DNA of 64,000 bases from Acetobacterium wieringae (GCF_001766835.1 NZ_LKEU01000010.1:124001-188000); one strand, 5' to 3'; counted from the stretch's first letter, positions 8,688 to 16,635 are shown. The notes: generated by a model not told the origin, from the letters alone. A program made the numbers and translations.

Positions 8688-8862
8688 TTTTTTATCGTGA
8701 GTGGTCACCCCGATTAAGAGTCGGGTTAAAATAGAGGTATAACTGTACCTTAAATTTATATCGCCATTTCGTCGCCATTTTTATATTTTTAAATATAGTG
8801 ATCCCGATCGAAATATCTAACCAAATTTCCTTTTTTCTTACTATTTCTAGTTTATAACAATT

Positions 8863-9717
8863 TTAATTATGGTTCATACCATATTTTTTCGACTCAAACA
8901 CACCTTTCCAATAATTTTCACGATCAATGATAGTTTCAACTTTTGTCTTTGTGTCGAATATTTCAAGGATACTATATTTGAAATTATCAGCAATATAATT
9001 ATCACCTTTATCTTTTAATATATTTATGAACTCTTTGTTTCCACCTGTAAGATTTTTAGGATCAGCATAACCTGACCATCGTTGCCAAATTCCATCAGAA
9101 TTTCCTGATGCTGATCCTATATATAGTTTTCCATTGCTTGTGTCAGTAACTACATAAATTCCCTTAACGTTCGAAAGTGCTTGTTGCCAGCTAGGTTCTT
9201 CACTTTTTACAATCAATTGCATGTCTTTATGGTTCAAACTAACATTTTGATATCCAGGGAAATGACCTAATTTGGAGCCTGGAGCTAATTCATAAATCTC
9301 TGGATTCAACTGTTCTTGAAGTGATTCATATTTCCTGTTATATAAGTTTCGGCCAATAGGCTTATCAATTTTAATAATTAATCGTTTAATATATTCCTGA
9401 AAGTCATCCAATAAGAATAATTTATAACCTATGCCGTCTAAAATTTCTGGCACAATTCTTTCAACTTTATATATTCCACCAAAAACAAAATATTCAGGTC
9501 CATATGGATAATACTGTGCAAGAGCAATTAAATAATCTGCATGATTTAGGTTGTGGTTTGGATGAGTTGATCTCCATCCATTTAAAGTAGACCAAAGAGG
9601 GTCATCTTCAAGCAATAAGTCCCAGGCCGTTATACTTGAATCACCGGTTTTCATATTGAATTTAACTTTGGTTCTTTCTGGATATGGAACCTTTATAAAA
9701 TCTTCAAACTTAATCAT
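8863..9717 (-). CDS. GIY-YIG nuclease domain protein
   Basis: 284 residues. The C-terminal third carries the catalytic hallmark: GIYVVTDTSNGKLYIGSASG (residues about 183-202), a downstream Arg in WQRWSGYAD, and a Glu in DRENYWKG. The N-terminal ~170 residues, starting IKFEDFIKV, match nothing I can name. Base composition is clearly more AT-rich than the core genes nearby, suggesting recent transfer. It overlaps the upstream 104-residue gene by 8 bases, so the two form a coupled pair. Restriction or mobile-element nuclease roles are possible; none is shown. Confidence 0.85.
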   Translation of the reverse strand: MIKFEDFIKVPYPERTKVKFNMKTGDSSITAWDLLLEDDPLWSTLNGWRSTHPNHNLNHADYLIALAQYYPYGPEYFVFGGIYKVERIVPEILDGIGYKLFLLDDFQEYIKRLIIKIDKPIGRNLYNRKYESLQEQLNPEIYELAPGSKLGHFPGYQNVSLNHKDMQLIVKSEEPSWQQALSNVKGIYVVTDTSNGKLYIGSASGNSDGIWQRWSGYADPKNLTGGNKEFINILKDKGDNYIADNFKYSILEIFDTKTKVETIIDRENYWKGVFESKKYGMNHN

Positions 9718-10024
9718 CTTCGTACCCCTTTTTGTTTTTACAATTCGATTTATTATAATCCAAAAAATAAAAAAACACTACCCCGAAGGGCAATGTCATT
9801 AGGTTAACGGCATTAGATGCGTCACAGTTTATTATGAGACATGGGGAGTCATCGGGGTCGTTTTGGATTACTTGTTCTTTTTTCAAATGATAAACCTGCC
9901 ACCTAAAAGTCGTTTCTTTTAAATCCGGCTCTTCTTCTGAATAGAATTGGTAAAGTTGATTACTTGCAAACGGTTTATCCCCGAATTCTTTAATCAATTT
10001 CGCAGTTCTTAATTTATCACTCAC
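9710..10024 (-). CDS. Small hypothetical protein, possible winged-helix
   Basis: 104 residues. The N-terminal ~55 residues (FASNQLYQFYSEEEPDLKET then TFRWQVYHLKKEQVI) look like a helix-turn-helix or winged-helix pattern; the C-terminus is basic after a hydrophobic FGVVFFYFLDY stretch. Its stop overlaps the start of the GIY-YIG gene, so it is the first gene of that pair and could regulate or target it. AT-rich like its partner. No family assigned. Confidence 0.55.
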   Translation of the reverse strand: MSDKLRTAKLIKEFGDKPFASNQLYQFYSEEEPDLKETTFRWQVYHLKKEQVIQNDPDDSPCLIINCDASNAVNLMTLPFGVVFFYFLDYNKSNCKNKKGYEDD

Positions 10025-10050
10025 TTTATCTCATCTCCGATTTTTCTTTT

Positions 10051-10091
10051 CCAACAAACGGAGCCTTTTTTGTTTAGGCCCCGTTTGTTGG
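10051..10091. repeat. Strong hairpin; related sequence recurs at 16068
   Basis: Arms of 15 bases (CCAACAAACGGAGCC and GGCCCCGTTTGTTGG) pair with a single A-C mismatch around an 11-base loop, just upstream of the minus-strand gene starting at 10024. A related stretch (AATAAACAGAGCCTTTTTTG) lies upstream of the gene starting at 16036. It could be a mobile-repeat remnant or an upstream terminator. Confidence 0.6.
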
Positions 10092-10376
10092 GTTTGCTTT
10101 ATTACTGATTTTGCAAGAAAATTATAATGACGATACCTCTGGAGCTATTGCATTTGCAGAAGACATGAGGACGCTTCGTCATATCCACGATGCATGAATG
10201 AGCCATTTTTTCATTCTGTCAAATTTATGATAAACCGACGCTTATTCCATCAAAGTAAGCTGGTCCTCTATCAAACCTTTTGAAATACCCATTGCATTTA
10301 AAAATTTTCAAAACAGCCGTGTCGAATGGTTCTTTCCGCAAATTTCCCCTACCAGCAAGGCTTCTGCTATATCCGT
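10092..10376. other. Gene-poor stretch with remnants
   Basis: No intact gene. It contains a degenerate copy of the dispersed repeat (GGACGCTTCGTCATATCC, 10169-10186). On the minus strand, ending at 10245, is a short C-terminal coding remnant reading ISKGLIEDQLTLME-stop, closely related to one ending at 13205. The last ~50 bases, just 3' of the toxin gene, have a near copy at 16325-16375. Confidence 0.5.
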
Positions 10377-10634
10377 TTATTTATAGTGAAAACGACATTG
10401 CACAACTTCAATTTGACCGCCTTTTATCCGGTATACAATTCGATTGGTGTCATCAATTCGGCGACTCCAAAAACCTTGGAATTCATACCTTAATGGTTCT
10501 GGTTTCCCAATTCCTTCATAACCATTCCGGTCAATATCCTGCAACAGTACATTGATTCGCTTTAATGTCTTTTTATCCTGGCTTTGCCAATATAGGTAAT
10601 CTTCCCAGGCCTCATCCGTCCAGACCTTATTCAT
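10377..10634 (-). CDS. YoeB/Txe-type toxin (mRNA interferase)
   Basis: 85 residues from the ATG at 10634, which overlaps the antitoxin stop (an in-frame ATG at 10646 is less likely). RelE-fold toxins of this group cleave mRNA in the ribosome. Family pattern: WTDEAWEDYLYWQSQDKKTL, RINVLLQDI, GKPEPLRYEFQGFWSRRID, NRIVYRI, and a C-terminal FHYK that supplies catalytic residues (final His-Tyr). Second gene of a toxin-antitoxin pair with overlapping stop and start. Confidence 0.9.
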   Translation of the reverse strand: MNKVWTDEAWEDYLYWQSQDKKTLKRINVLLQDIDRNGYEGIGKPEPLRYEFQGFWSRRIDDTNRIVYRIKGGQIEVVQCRFHYK

Positions 10635-10896
10635 CGTCAGCCTCAATTAGCTCATGAATGGTTCCCTTGCCAGCCTCAAGACTTTTGATGGATTTTCTTA
10701 ATCTTTCCACGTTTGCTTCACTATAGAAAAAATCATCATTGATCGTCAAATCAAAGGGAATTCCATGCTTACGAACCACCGCTCTTGCAAAAACATTGAT
10801 CGCTGCTGTCATATTTAAGCCCAGTTCTGTACAAATCATATCAAAGTTTTTTTTCAATTCTTCATCCATTCGAATGTTGAGATTTGTTTGTGCCAT
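10627..10896 (-). CDS. RelB/DinJ-type antitoxin
   Basis: 89 residues. The N-terminal ribbon-helix-helix (NLNIRMDEELKKNFDMICTE then LGLNMTAAINVFARAVV) is typical of DinJ/RelB. The C-terminus would wrap and neutralise the toxin, and the dimer would repress the operon. It precedes and overlaps the YoeB-type toxin by 8 bases. The DinJ antitoxin with YoeB toxin combination differs from the textbook YefM/YoeB and DinJ/YafQ pairs but is seen in Firmicutes. Confidence 0.9.
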   Translation of the reverse strand: MAQTNLNIRMDEELKKNFDMICTELGLNMTAAINVFARAVVRKHGIPFDLTINDDFFYSEANVERLRKSIKSLEAGKGTIHELIEADDE

Positions 10897-11093
10897 AATT
10901 TGTCACCCCTTATCGAATATTTAAAGATATTATACCCCATTTTATTGACTTTGTCCTTAAATATAATTACAACATACATCTTATTCACCCATTATTCTAA
11001 TCAAAGGCACCACTTTTATCCATTTGCATGTCTAGGAACGTTACGGGTCCTGTTAAAAAGGCTTTTTTACTGAACTCAAAAAATTAGCAGAAT

Positions 11094-11120
11094 TCGGAGA
11101 CATTTCGTTCGTCATATCCG
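11094..11120 (+). repeat. Dispersed repeat, copy B
   Basis: GGAGACATTTCGTTCGTCAT followed by ATCC matches the core at 13163 and 19768. It lies in a 600-base gene-poor stretch (10897-11495) between the toxin-antitoxin module and a TetR gene. Confidence 0.65.
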
Positions 11121-11222
11121 TTCCACACTAAGGGGCTGTAAAAATAATCATCTGCTTTAAAAAAAATCGTAGTCATTGAACATACTCTAGGCAAGCAATC
11201 GAAACCTGCCAGTTTAATTATT

Positions 11223-11426
11223 TTAATCCAGTTCTTCAATAAAAGCCGATCGTTCCGCATGAACCCCAAAAAGACTACGGCCATTCAGACGCTTTAGCAT
11301 TAAATAGTAAATTCGAGTAGTACCGTTTTTCCGCGCTTGCTTTGCCCTTTCCTGGTTCATCTGCTGTTGTTCTAACTTGCCTGACATCGACTGACTGGCA
11401 TGACAAACAAAACGTCTCACCGTCAT
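11223..11426 (-). pseudogene. Orphan coding fragment joined to a repeat copy
   Basis: A 67-codon minus-strand frame. Its first ~10 codons are a translation of the dispersed repeat (copy at 11397-11418, reverse orientation). The rest (NGTTRIYYLMLKRLNGRSLF then GVHAERSAFIEELD) looks like the C-terminus of a real protein I cannot name. No ribosome binding site precedes it, so it is most likely a 3' remnant. Confidence 0.45.
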
Positions 11427-11495
11427 ATAAACCTATATGACAAGACGAAATCCAAGTGCTTGAAATGAATTGAACCATCGCGTTAAAAGAACCTC

Positions 11496-11553
11496 TTGAC
11501 AAAATCAGATCATCGCTTTAAAATAAAACCGACGGTCGGTTTTTTAAAGGAGG
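11496..11553 (+). promoter_or_regulatory. Promoter and TetR operator upstream of the 11561 regulator
   Basis: TTGACA (11496-11501), 17-bp spacer, TAAAAT (11519-11524). The palindrome AACCGACGGTCGGTT (11528-11542) covers the expected transcription start, then AAAGGAGG (11546-11553). The layout implies autorepression. Confidence 0.8.
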
Positions 11554-11560
11554 AATTTTT

Positions 11561-12157
11561 ATGGCTAAATGGGAAACAAAAGAAAAACGGATGAATGACA
11601 TCGTCAATGCTGCCGTTGAGGTTTTTCTTGATAAGGGTTATGAAGGAGCCTCCATGGAGAGCATTGCCAAACAAGCGCAAATCAGTAAAGGTGGCTTGTA
11701 TCATCACTTTGGCAGCAAAGACGAAATTTTATTTTATGCCAGTGAAAAGCTGAATGAACCAATTTATGAGTATGTTCACCTCGCTTTAAAAGAATCTGAC
11801 CCGGTTGCAGGGCTTCAATTTTACATCCGGAACTATGTCTCATACTGGTTATCACACCAGAAGGAGCTTACTTTTTTCTTTTTAACCATGATTAAAGCCA
11901 TTGCAACTCCGGAAATGTGGAAAGCGTATGCAGATTACTATACGCATATCAGCGACTTTATCAAAGCACTCTATGACCGAGGCATCAGCAACGGACAATT
12001 TGTTGAACACAATACCCGGGCCAGTGCCCTGACCCTGATGTCTGCACTGGATGGTGTCCTATCCTATCTGGTAATGAGTGAAAACATCGATCTTGATGCT
12101 GTCATTGGAGATTTTGAAGCTCAGTTTATCAATTCGGTATTAATCTCAAGGATTTAA
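11561..12157 (+). CDS. TetR/AcrR family regulator
   Basis: 198 residues. N-terminal helix-turn-helix: IVNAAVEVFLDKGYEGASME followed by SIAKQAQISKGGLYHHFGSKDE. The C-terminal ~140 residues form the ligand-sensing part. A palindromic operator overlaps its own promoter, and the EFR1 ferredoxin gene follows after 26 bases with its own AAGGAGG, so the pair is probably one autoregulated operon. Inducer unknown. Confidence 0.9.
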   Translation: MAKWETKEKRMNDIVNAAVEVFLDKGYEGASMESIAKQAQISKGGLYHHFGSKDEILFYASEKLNEPIYEYVHLALKESDPVAGLQFYIRNYVSYWLSHQKELTFFFLTMIKAIATPEMWKAYADYYTHISDFIKALYDRGISNGQFVEHNTRASALTLMSALDGVLSYLVMSENIDLDAVIGDFEAQFINSVLISRI

Positions 12158-12183
12158 GGTTTCTACCCAAGGAGGCTATTAGA

Positions 12184-13068
12184 ATGAAAAAAATCGGGAT
12201 CTTTTATTTTTCAGGTACCGGCAATACAGAAATTATTGCCCGGCTGTTAGTTGAGTCCTACAAACGTAGCCAAGTAGAAGTTGAACTATTTCGGATTGAG
12301 GATGTTGTAAATCATAAAAAGACATCAGTCATCAATGATTTTGATCTGATTGGAGTCGGTCATCCCGTTCTGGGATTTGGCGCTTCGGGTATTACTGACC
12401 AGTTTGCCCAGATGTTGCCCAGCTGCCCGGGGAAAAAAGCTTTTGTCTTCAAGACCGCCTCTTCTCCACACTACCTTAACCAGGGGGCGTCCGATAGGGT
12501 TATCCAGATAATGGAAGCAAAAGGCTATCGGGTCTTCCATAATTCTATCATTGCCATGCCCTGCAACTTGTTTATTAAATATGACGATCAACTAAATAAA
12601 CAGTTATACCAGGCCGCCGTTAAAAAAGTAGAGCACATCGTCACCGATACCCTCAATGAACAGGAACAACATTTAAAAATAAATGGGATTCTAAGCAAAT
12701 TGCTTCGGGTTCTTTACTATGGGGAAGAACATTATGGTGCCCAATACTTTGCGAAAGGCCTGGCAGCTTCGGCTAATTGCACGCACTGCAAAAAATGCGT
12801 TCGTGACTGCCCGACCAATAATATTTCTGAAGTGGAAGATGGAATCTCTTTTGGCTCCAATTGCATTTGGTGTATGCGCTGTATTTACGCCTGTCCCAAT
12901 CACGCCATAAAAGCTAAACATCTGTCTGGCTGCGTGTTAGACCCCTACACCGGTGGATTTAATATTGATCAACTATTGAATAACCCTCAGATTGACGGCA
13001 ACTATGTCACCGAAAAATCAAAGGGTTATTATAAGCATTTTATAAAATATTTTAGCGAAGCTGAGTAA
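12184..13068 (+). CDS. EFR1-type flavodoxin-ferredoxin fusion protein
   Basis: 294 residues. The N-terminal half is flavodoxin-like: the FMN phosphate loop SGTGNTE (10-16) follows the first strand KKIGIFYF. The C-terminal part carries two [4Fe-4S] motifs, CTHCKKCVRDCPTNN (from ~199) and CIWCMRCIYACPNH (from ~227). Such proteins pass electrons between an FMN and two clusters; partners are unknown. It is co-transcribed with the preceding TetR gene. Confidence 0.9.
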   Translation: MKKIGIFYFSGTGNTEIIARLLVESYKRSQVEVELFRIEDVVNHKKTSVINDFDLIGVGHPVLGFGASGITDQFAQMLPSCPGKKAFVFKTASSPHYLNQGASDRVIQIMEAKGYRVFHNSIIAMPCNLFIKYDDQLNKQLYQAAVKKVEHIVTDTLNEQEQHLKINGILSKLLRVLYYGEEHYGAQYFAKGLAASANCTHCKKCVRDCPTNNISEVEDGISFGSNCIWCMRCIYACPNHAIKAKHLSGCVLDPYTGGFNIDQLLNNPQIDGNYVTEKSKGYYKHFIKYFSEAE

Positions 13069-13069
13069 T

Positions 13070-13150
13070 AGTTTAAAAAAAATCCATCATCGTGTAGGAC
13101 GGCAGCTTGAACAGTTCAAACTCCTCTGGAATCAGATTGGCAGAGACATC
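13070..13150 (-). pseudogene. Orphan C-terminal gene fragment
   Basis: The minus strand reads SDVSANLIPEEFELFKLPSY followed by TMMDFF-stop, with amino-acid-like composition but no start or ribosome binding site. It ends just 5' of dispersed-repeat copy C (13163). Source gene not recognised. Confidence 0.4.
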
Positions 13151-13162
13151 CGAGAAACATCC

Positions 13163-13186
13163 AGGACGTTTCGTTCGTCATATCCC
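13163..13186 (+). repeat. Dispersed repeat, copy C
   Basis: GGACGTTTCGTTCGTCATAT followed by CCCG. It lies between two minus-strand C-terminal gene remnants (13070-13150 and 13205-13260). Confidence 0.7.
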
Positions 13187-13204
13187 GACTATACAACGAG
13201 CCAT

Positions 13205-13543
13205 TTATTCCATCAAAGTAAGCTGCTCCTCAATTAAAGCTTTAGAAATATGCATCCGTTTAATGCCTCCACCATCATCTTGCCCAGCCCCAGAACCGAC
13301 TCACTTGGCGGTTACTCTCCCCATTTTCTTTTGAATCTTCACGATCCGCTGAGTTCGCTTATCTGCCAACAATTCCTTCAACAACGTTATCCATTTCATT
13401 TGGGTCGATTTTTTAAATCCAGAATAAGCTAAGAATCCATGCTGGCGATCTACGGAAGCTGCATCTGTTATGAGCCCAATAGGCAAGCAGGTTATCCCAA
13501 ATCTTTTTATTTCGTGAAGGCAGATAAAAAAGTTTAAAAGCAA
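13205..13543 (-). pseudogene. Decayed gene with frameshifts
   Basis: Minus-strand coding character in more than one frame: LLADKRTQRIVKIQKKMG near 13330-13385, SVLGLGKMMVEALN near 13270-13310, and a final ISKALIEEQLTLME-stop ending at 13205. The last segment is nearly identical to the remnant ending at 10245. No intact copy occurs in the window and the family is not recognised. Confidence 0.45.
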
Positions 13544-13562
13544 AGTATGTCAGAAATTTTAA

Positions 13563-13629
13563 TTGACTGAATAGTCATTTTGCAGTATAATCAACATCAT
13601 CAAGATTCAGAAAAAGATTGGTCAGGAGG
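13563..13629 (+). promoter_or_regulatory. Promoter/operator of the 13636 TetR gene
   Basis: TTGACT (13563-13568), 17-bp spacer, TATAAT (13586-13591). The palindrome TGACT-GAAT-AGTCA (13564-13577) overlaps the -35. AGGAGG at 13624-13629 sits 6 bases before a TTG start. Confidence 0.85.
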
Positions 13630-13635
13630 TATGAA

Positions 13636-14196
13636 TTGGATAAGCGCGACAGACTATTAAGAGCAGCCTTAAAACTTTTTAATTTATATGGTTTTGATAA
13701 CACCCCGACCGCTCGGATTACAAAAGAGGCTGGGGTGGCAACCGGAACATTGTTCAACTATTTCGGAAGCAAGGAAGAACTGATTAATGTGCTTTATTTG
13801 ACCTGCAAAGAATCCTTGACCCGGCGATTAACCCTTGGGCTTGAACAAGAATCGACTTTCAGAAGCAAACTCAAACGGATTTATATTAATTACATCGGCT
13901 GGAGCCTTGATCATACTGAAGAATTTTTATTTTTTCAACAGTTCTGTAATGCTTCCTGTATCGGGGAAACCACCCGGAAAGAAGGGTTAAGTAAATTTAA
14001 TAATATCATGGAATTAATTGCCGAAGGAATTGAGCAGGAAATTATCAAAAATGTCAGTCTGGATTATATGAGCAATCTGCTGATGGGTATTCTCAATGCG
14101 AACACCTATTATTTTATTGATAACCCCAGTTTGGCAGCCGACGACGGGTTTGTTGAAACATCATTTAATTTTCTATGGGACAGCATTAAAAACTAA
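13636..14196 (+). CDS. TetR family regulator
   Basis: 186 residues from a TTG at 13636, chosen because AGGAGG lies 6 bases upstream; the frame also opens at a TTG at 13618 with no ribosome site. N-terminal DNA-binding part: LLRAALKLFNLYGFDNTPTA then RITKEAGVATGTLFNYFGSK. A TGACT-N4-AGTCA palindrome occurs in its own promoter and again upstream of the next gene, an aldo/keto reductase, which is therefore the likely target along with itself. Confidence 0.9.
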   Translation: MDKRDRLLRAALKLFNLYGFDNTPTARITKEAGVATGTLFNYFGSKEELINVLYLTCKESLTRRLTLGLEQESTFRSKLKRIYINYIGWSLDHTEEFLFFQQFCNASCIGETTRKEGLSKFNNIMELIAEGIEQEIIKNVSLDYMSNLLMGILNANTYYFIDNPSLAADDGFVETSFNFLWDSIKN

Positions 14197-14212
14197 TTTT
14201 TTTGCAAATGAA

Positions 14213-14226
14213 TGACTAATCAGTCA
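14213..14226 (+). promoter_or_regulatory. Second TGACT-N4-AGTCA operator
   Basis: TGACTAATCAGTCA repeats the palindrome at 13564-13577. It lies upstream of a weaker promoter for the aldo/keto reductase (TTGTAC, 16 bp, TACAAT just after it). Confidence 0.8.
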
Positions 14227-14318
14227 TATTGATTGTACGTCATCACAGTTAAGATACAATGAAATCAGAGAATACTGATCAAAAGCGATTATAATGAATT
14301 AATGAAGGAGCTACGTAT

Positions 14319-15482
14319 ATGAATTATCGAATCAATCCTAAAAATGGCGACAAACTTTCTGCCCTGGGATTTGGGTGTATGCGTTTTGCCAAAGATGAAA
14401 ATGAGGTTGAGCAACAGATCATCTATGCCATTGAAAATGGCGTTAATTATTTTGACACCGCCTATATTTATCCCAAAAGTGAAGTGATTTTAGGCCGGGT
14501 GCTGGCCAAAGGCTATCGTGACCGGGTAAAAATTGCCACCAAAATGCCCCCATATTTAGTAAAGAAATATGAAGATCTGGATAAGATTTTCAATGCCGAA
14601 CTGGAACGGCTGCAAACTGATCGTATCGACTATTATTTCCTGCACATGCTTACCGATGTCAATATCTGGATGCGACTGGTCAATTTAGGGATTCTCAAAT
14701 GGATCGCGGAAAAAAAACAGGCCGGGCAGATTATCAATATTGGTTTTTCATACCATGGTGGTCGGGACGAATTCATAAAACTGGTGGATGCCTATGACTG
14801 GGAATTTTGTATGATCCAATATAATTTTCTGGATGAAAATAAACAGGCTGGCAAAGGCGGTTTGGAATATGCTGCTGCCAAAGGGTTGCCGGTGATGATC
14901 ATGGAACCCTTAAGAGGGGGGAAGCTGGTTACCAATCTGCCCAAGGAAGTTTATAAGGTGTGGGACAATGCTTACGTGAAGCGTTCCCCAGCGGAGTGGG
15001 CCTTTCGTTGGATTTGGAATCATCCCGAAGTTACGGTTGTTTTATCGGGCATGAATTCACAGGCGATGGTTGAAGAAAACATTAAAGTCGCTTCCCAGGC
15101 GAAAGCCAATGCCTTTACTGAGGCTGATTTCGGGTTGTTTAATCAGGTCACCCAAATACTTAGCGAAAAGATAAAAATCCCCTGTACCGGATGTAATTAT
15201 TGCTTACCGTGTCCGAAAGGTGTTGACATTCCTACGTGCTTCTCAACCTATAATGATCGGGAGATTGAAGGAAAAACAGCGGCGCTTAGCAAGTATATTA
15301 TGCAAACCAGTGTCAAAAGCCAGACGAGTAATGCATCTCTTTGTTCAAAATGCGGGAAATGTGAAAGCCATTGCCCCCAGAATATAAAAATAAGAGATGA
15401 GCTGGCGACTGTTGCCAAAACCATGGAAGGCTTTTATTATAAGCCAACCCGATTTTTAATCAAACGCTTTATGAAATTGTAG
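14319..15482 (+). CDS. Aldo/keto reductase with C-terminal 4Fe-4S domain
   Basis: 387 residues. The TIM-barrel part (~1-285) shows GFGCMRF, NYFDTAYIYPKSE (catalytic Asp and Tyr), KIATKMP (catalytic Lys) and YYFLHMLTD (catalytic His). The C-terminal part holds CTGCNYCLPCPKGVDIP and CSKCGKCESHCPQNI, which suit Fe-S clusters. This is the clostridial Fe-S aldo/keto reductase type; the physiological substrate is unknown. AAGGAG precedes the ATG. Probably repressed by the adjacent TetR, and ended by a clear terminator. Confidence 0.9.
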   Translation: MNYRINPKNGDKLSALGFGCMRFAKDENEVEQQIIYAIENGVNYFDTAYIYPKSEVILGRVLAKGYRDRVKIATKMPPYLVKKYEDLDKIFNAELERLQTDRIDYYFLHMLTDVNIWMRLVNLGILKWIAEKKQAGQIINIGFSYHGGRDEFIKLVDAYDWEFCMIQYNFLDENKQAGKGGLEYAAAKGLPVMIMEPLRGGKLVTNLPKEVYKVWDNAYVKRSPAEWAFRWIWNHPEVTVVLSGMNSQAMVEENIKVASQAKANAFTEADFGLFNQVTQILSEKIKIPCTGCNYCLPCPKGVDIPTCFSTYNDREIEGKTAALSKYIMQTSVKSQTSNASLCSKCGKCESHCPQNIKIRDELATVAKTMEGFYYKPTRFLIKRFMKL

Positions 15483-15528
15483 CGTCGTTTTTATCAATTC
15501 AATCAAAAATATCAAGATAAAATTACGG

Positions 15529-15558
15529 AAACCTGTTACCAGCGAGTGGCAGGTTTTT
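15529..15558 (+). terminator. Terminator after the aldo/keto reductase
   Basis: Ten-bp stem AACCTGTTAC / GTGGCAGGTT (two G-T pairs), 6-base loop, then a T-run. Confidence 0.85.
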
Positions 15559-15664
15559 TGTCGTTTCAGAATCGCTGAAATTCTCTAAACCCGCAACACT
15601 TATCGGAAAGGATTGTAACAACGTTTGTTCTTCCCGCTAAATCTGCCAACGAACCTCCTCCACC

Positions 15665-16036
15665 TCAGCCTTTTGGCTTCACAATGTTTTGAAACCATTT
15701 AACCCCAAACAGAGCTCCCAGTGCTATAAATGGCACCAGCAGCAACAACCCCAACCAATTGCTATTGCCAATAATCAGGATCATCATAATCTGAAATGAC
15801 ACCACTGCCGAACAAGCCAGGGTTGCCATAATATTGGCTTGTCGGGCTCCTTTAGCGGTGCGATACAGGGCTTTAAAAGCTGGCAACGAGTGCAAAATCG
15901 CCAACACAAAAAATACCGCTGCCGGTATAACAATGAAGTCCCCAATCTTCGCTTGATAAACAAATTGCAACAGTTTCGAAACTACTGAGAGCAGCACGCC
16001 AATGGCAAGAAATAGAATATTTTTTCTGTCTTTCAT
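15665..16036 (-). CDS. Small integral membrane protein, unknown
   Basis: 123 residues from the ATG at 16036, with AAGGAGG about 11 bases upstream. Four hydrophobic segments can be drawn: around LFLAIGVLLSVVSKLLQFVY, IVIPAAVFFVLAILHSL, ANIMATLACSAVVSFQIMMI and WLGLLLLVPFIALGALFG. It ends GVKWFQNIVKPKG. A remnant of the same C-terminus, on the same strand, lies at 19877-19939, so a second copy once existed nearby. No family recognised. Confidence 0.65.
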   Translation of the reverse strand: MKDRKNILFLAIGVLLSVVSKLLQFVYQAKIGDFIVIPAAVFFVLAILHSLPAFKALYRTAKGARQANIMATLACSAVVSFQIMMILIIGNSNWLGLLLLVPFIALGALFGVKWFQNIVKPKG

Positions 16037-16084
16037 TATTTCAGATCCCTCCTTTTTCATTTTCAATAAACAGAGCCTTTTTTG

Positions 16085-16215
16085 TTGTCTTTGCCAATGC
16101 CAGTGATCTTCCCATGGCTCGACTATTTTTGTTAAAAAAACTGGTTTGCCACCGCAACATCCCGCAATACTTCCGGATCGTTTCTTAGGTTCGAGACTGG
16201 TTTGATATTTGGCAT
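16085..16215 (-). pseudogene. Decayed Phd/YefM-type antitoxin and YoeB-type toxin
   Basis: From ATG 16215 (AAAGGAG upstream) the frame reads MPNIKPVSNLRNDPEVLRDV, the N-terminus of a Phd/YefM-family antitoxin, and then stops after 27 codons at a T-run. A shift in the T-run continues as QFFLTKIVEPWEDHWHWQRQ, whose WEDHWHWQRQ resembles a YoeB N-terminus. A deletion thus seems to have fused antitoxin and toxin fragments. Downstream-flank sequence of a YoeB gene is echoed at 16325-16375. The rest of 16216-16452 holds no gene. Confidence 0.6.
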
Positions 16216-16452
16216 TCTCAACGACTCCTTTCCAGTTGATAAAATCATATCCTTATTTGATGTTTTATTCAACTGCAAATACTTGGCGTCGGTTCATTTG
16301 TGGAGTATCTCTCAAATCAGCATAAGTCCCCCTGGCATCAGGGCTTCTGAACTATCCGTTTATTTACTGTGATCTAATCACCGATTTCAAAAAAAGCCTT
16401 TGATACAATAAGAGACATTCACCTGATTTATCAATTTTTTCGGAGGTATAAA

Positions 16453-16635
16453 ATGTATACTAAAATAATAGGCTCACTTTTCGGTGGCGCATTGGGGCTT
16501 TTTTACTACAAACTGCAAAGCTGTCTCAACGGCAGTTGGCCCATTACTGCCAAACCCCATCGAACTGGTATTTATGGAACCATTCCTGGTTTTATGACCC
16601 GTTCTTCGTTTTTAATTACAGGTGCTTTTGTATGA
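16453..16635 (+). CDS. DUF6132-like small membrane protein
   Basis: 60 residues behind CGGAGG. One hydrophobic N-terminal helix (IIGSLFGGALGLFYYKLQSC) is followed by SWPITAKPHRTGIYGTIPGF, matching the family pattern GxCPITSNPxxSTIYGxxxG, except that the usual Cys before PIT is Trp. It overlaps the next gene by ATGA, so the two are translationally coupled. Function unknown. Confidence 0.65.
   Translation: MYTKIIGSLFGGALGLFYYKLQSCLNGSWPITAKPHRTGIYGTIPGFMTRSSFLITGAFV

Noticed and set aside
13107..13334. Plus-strand frame crossing repeat copy C
   Set aside because: Its translation (RFVRHIP) is that of the repeat; the coding character of this stretch is on the minus strand.
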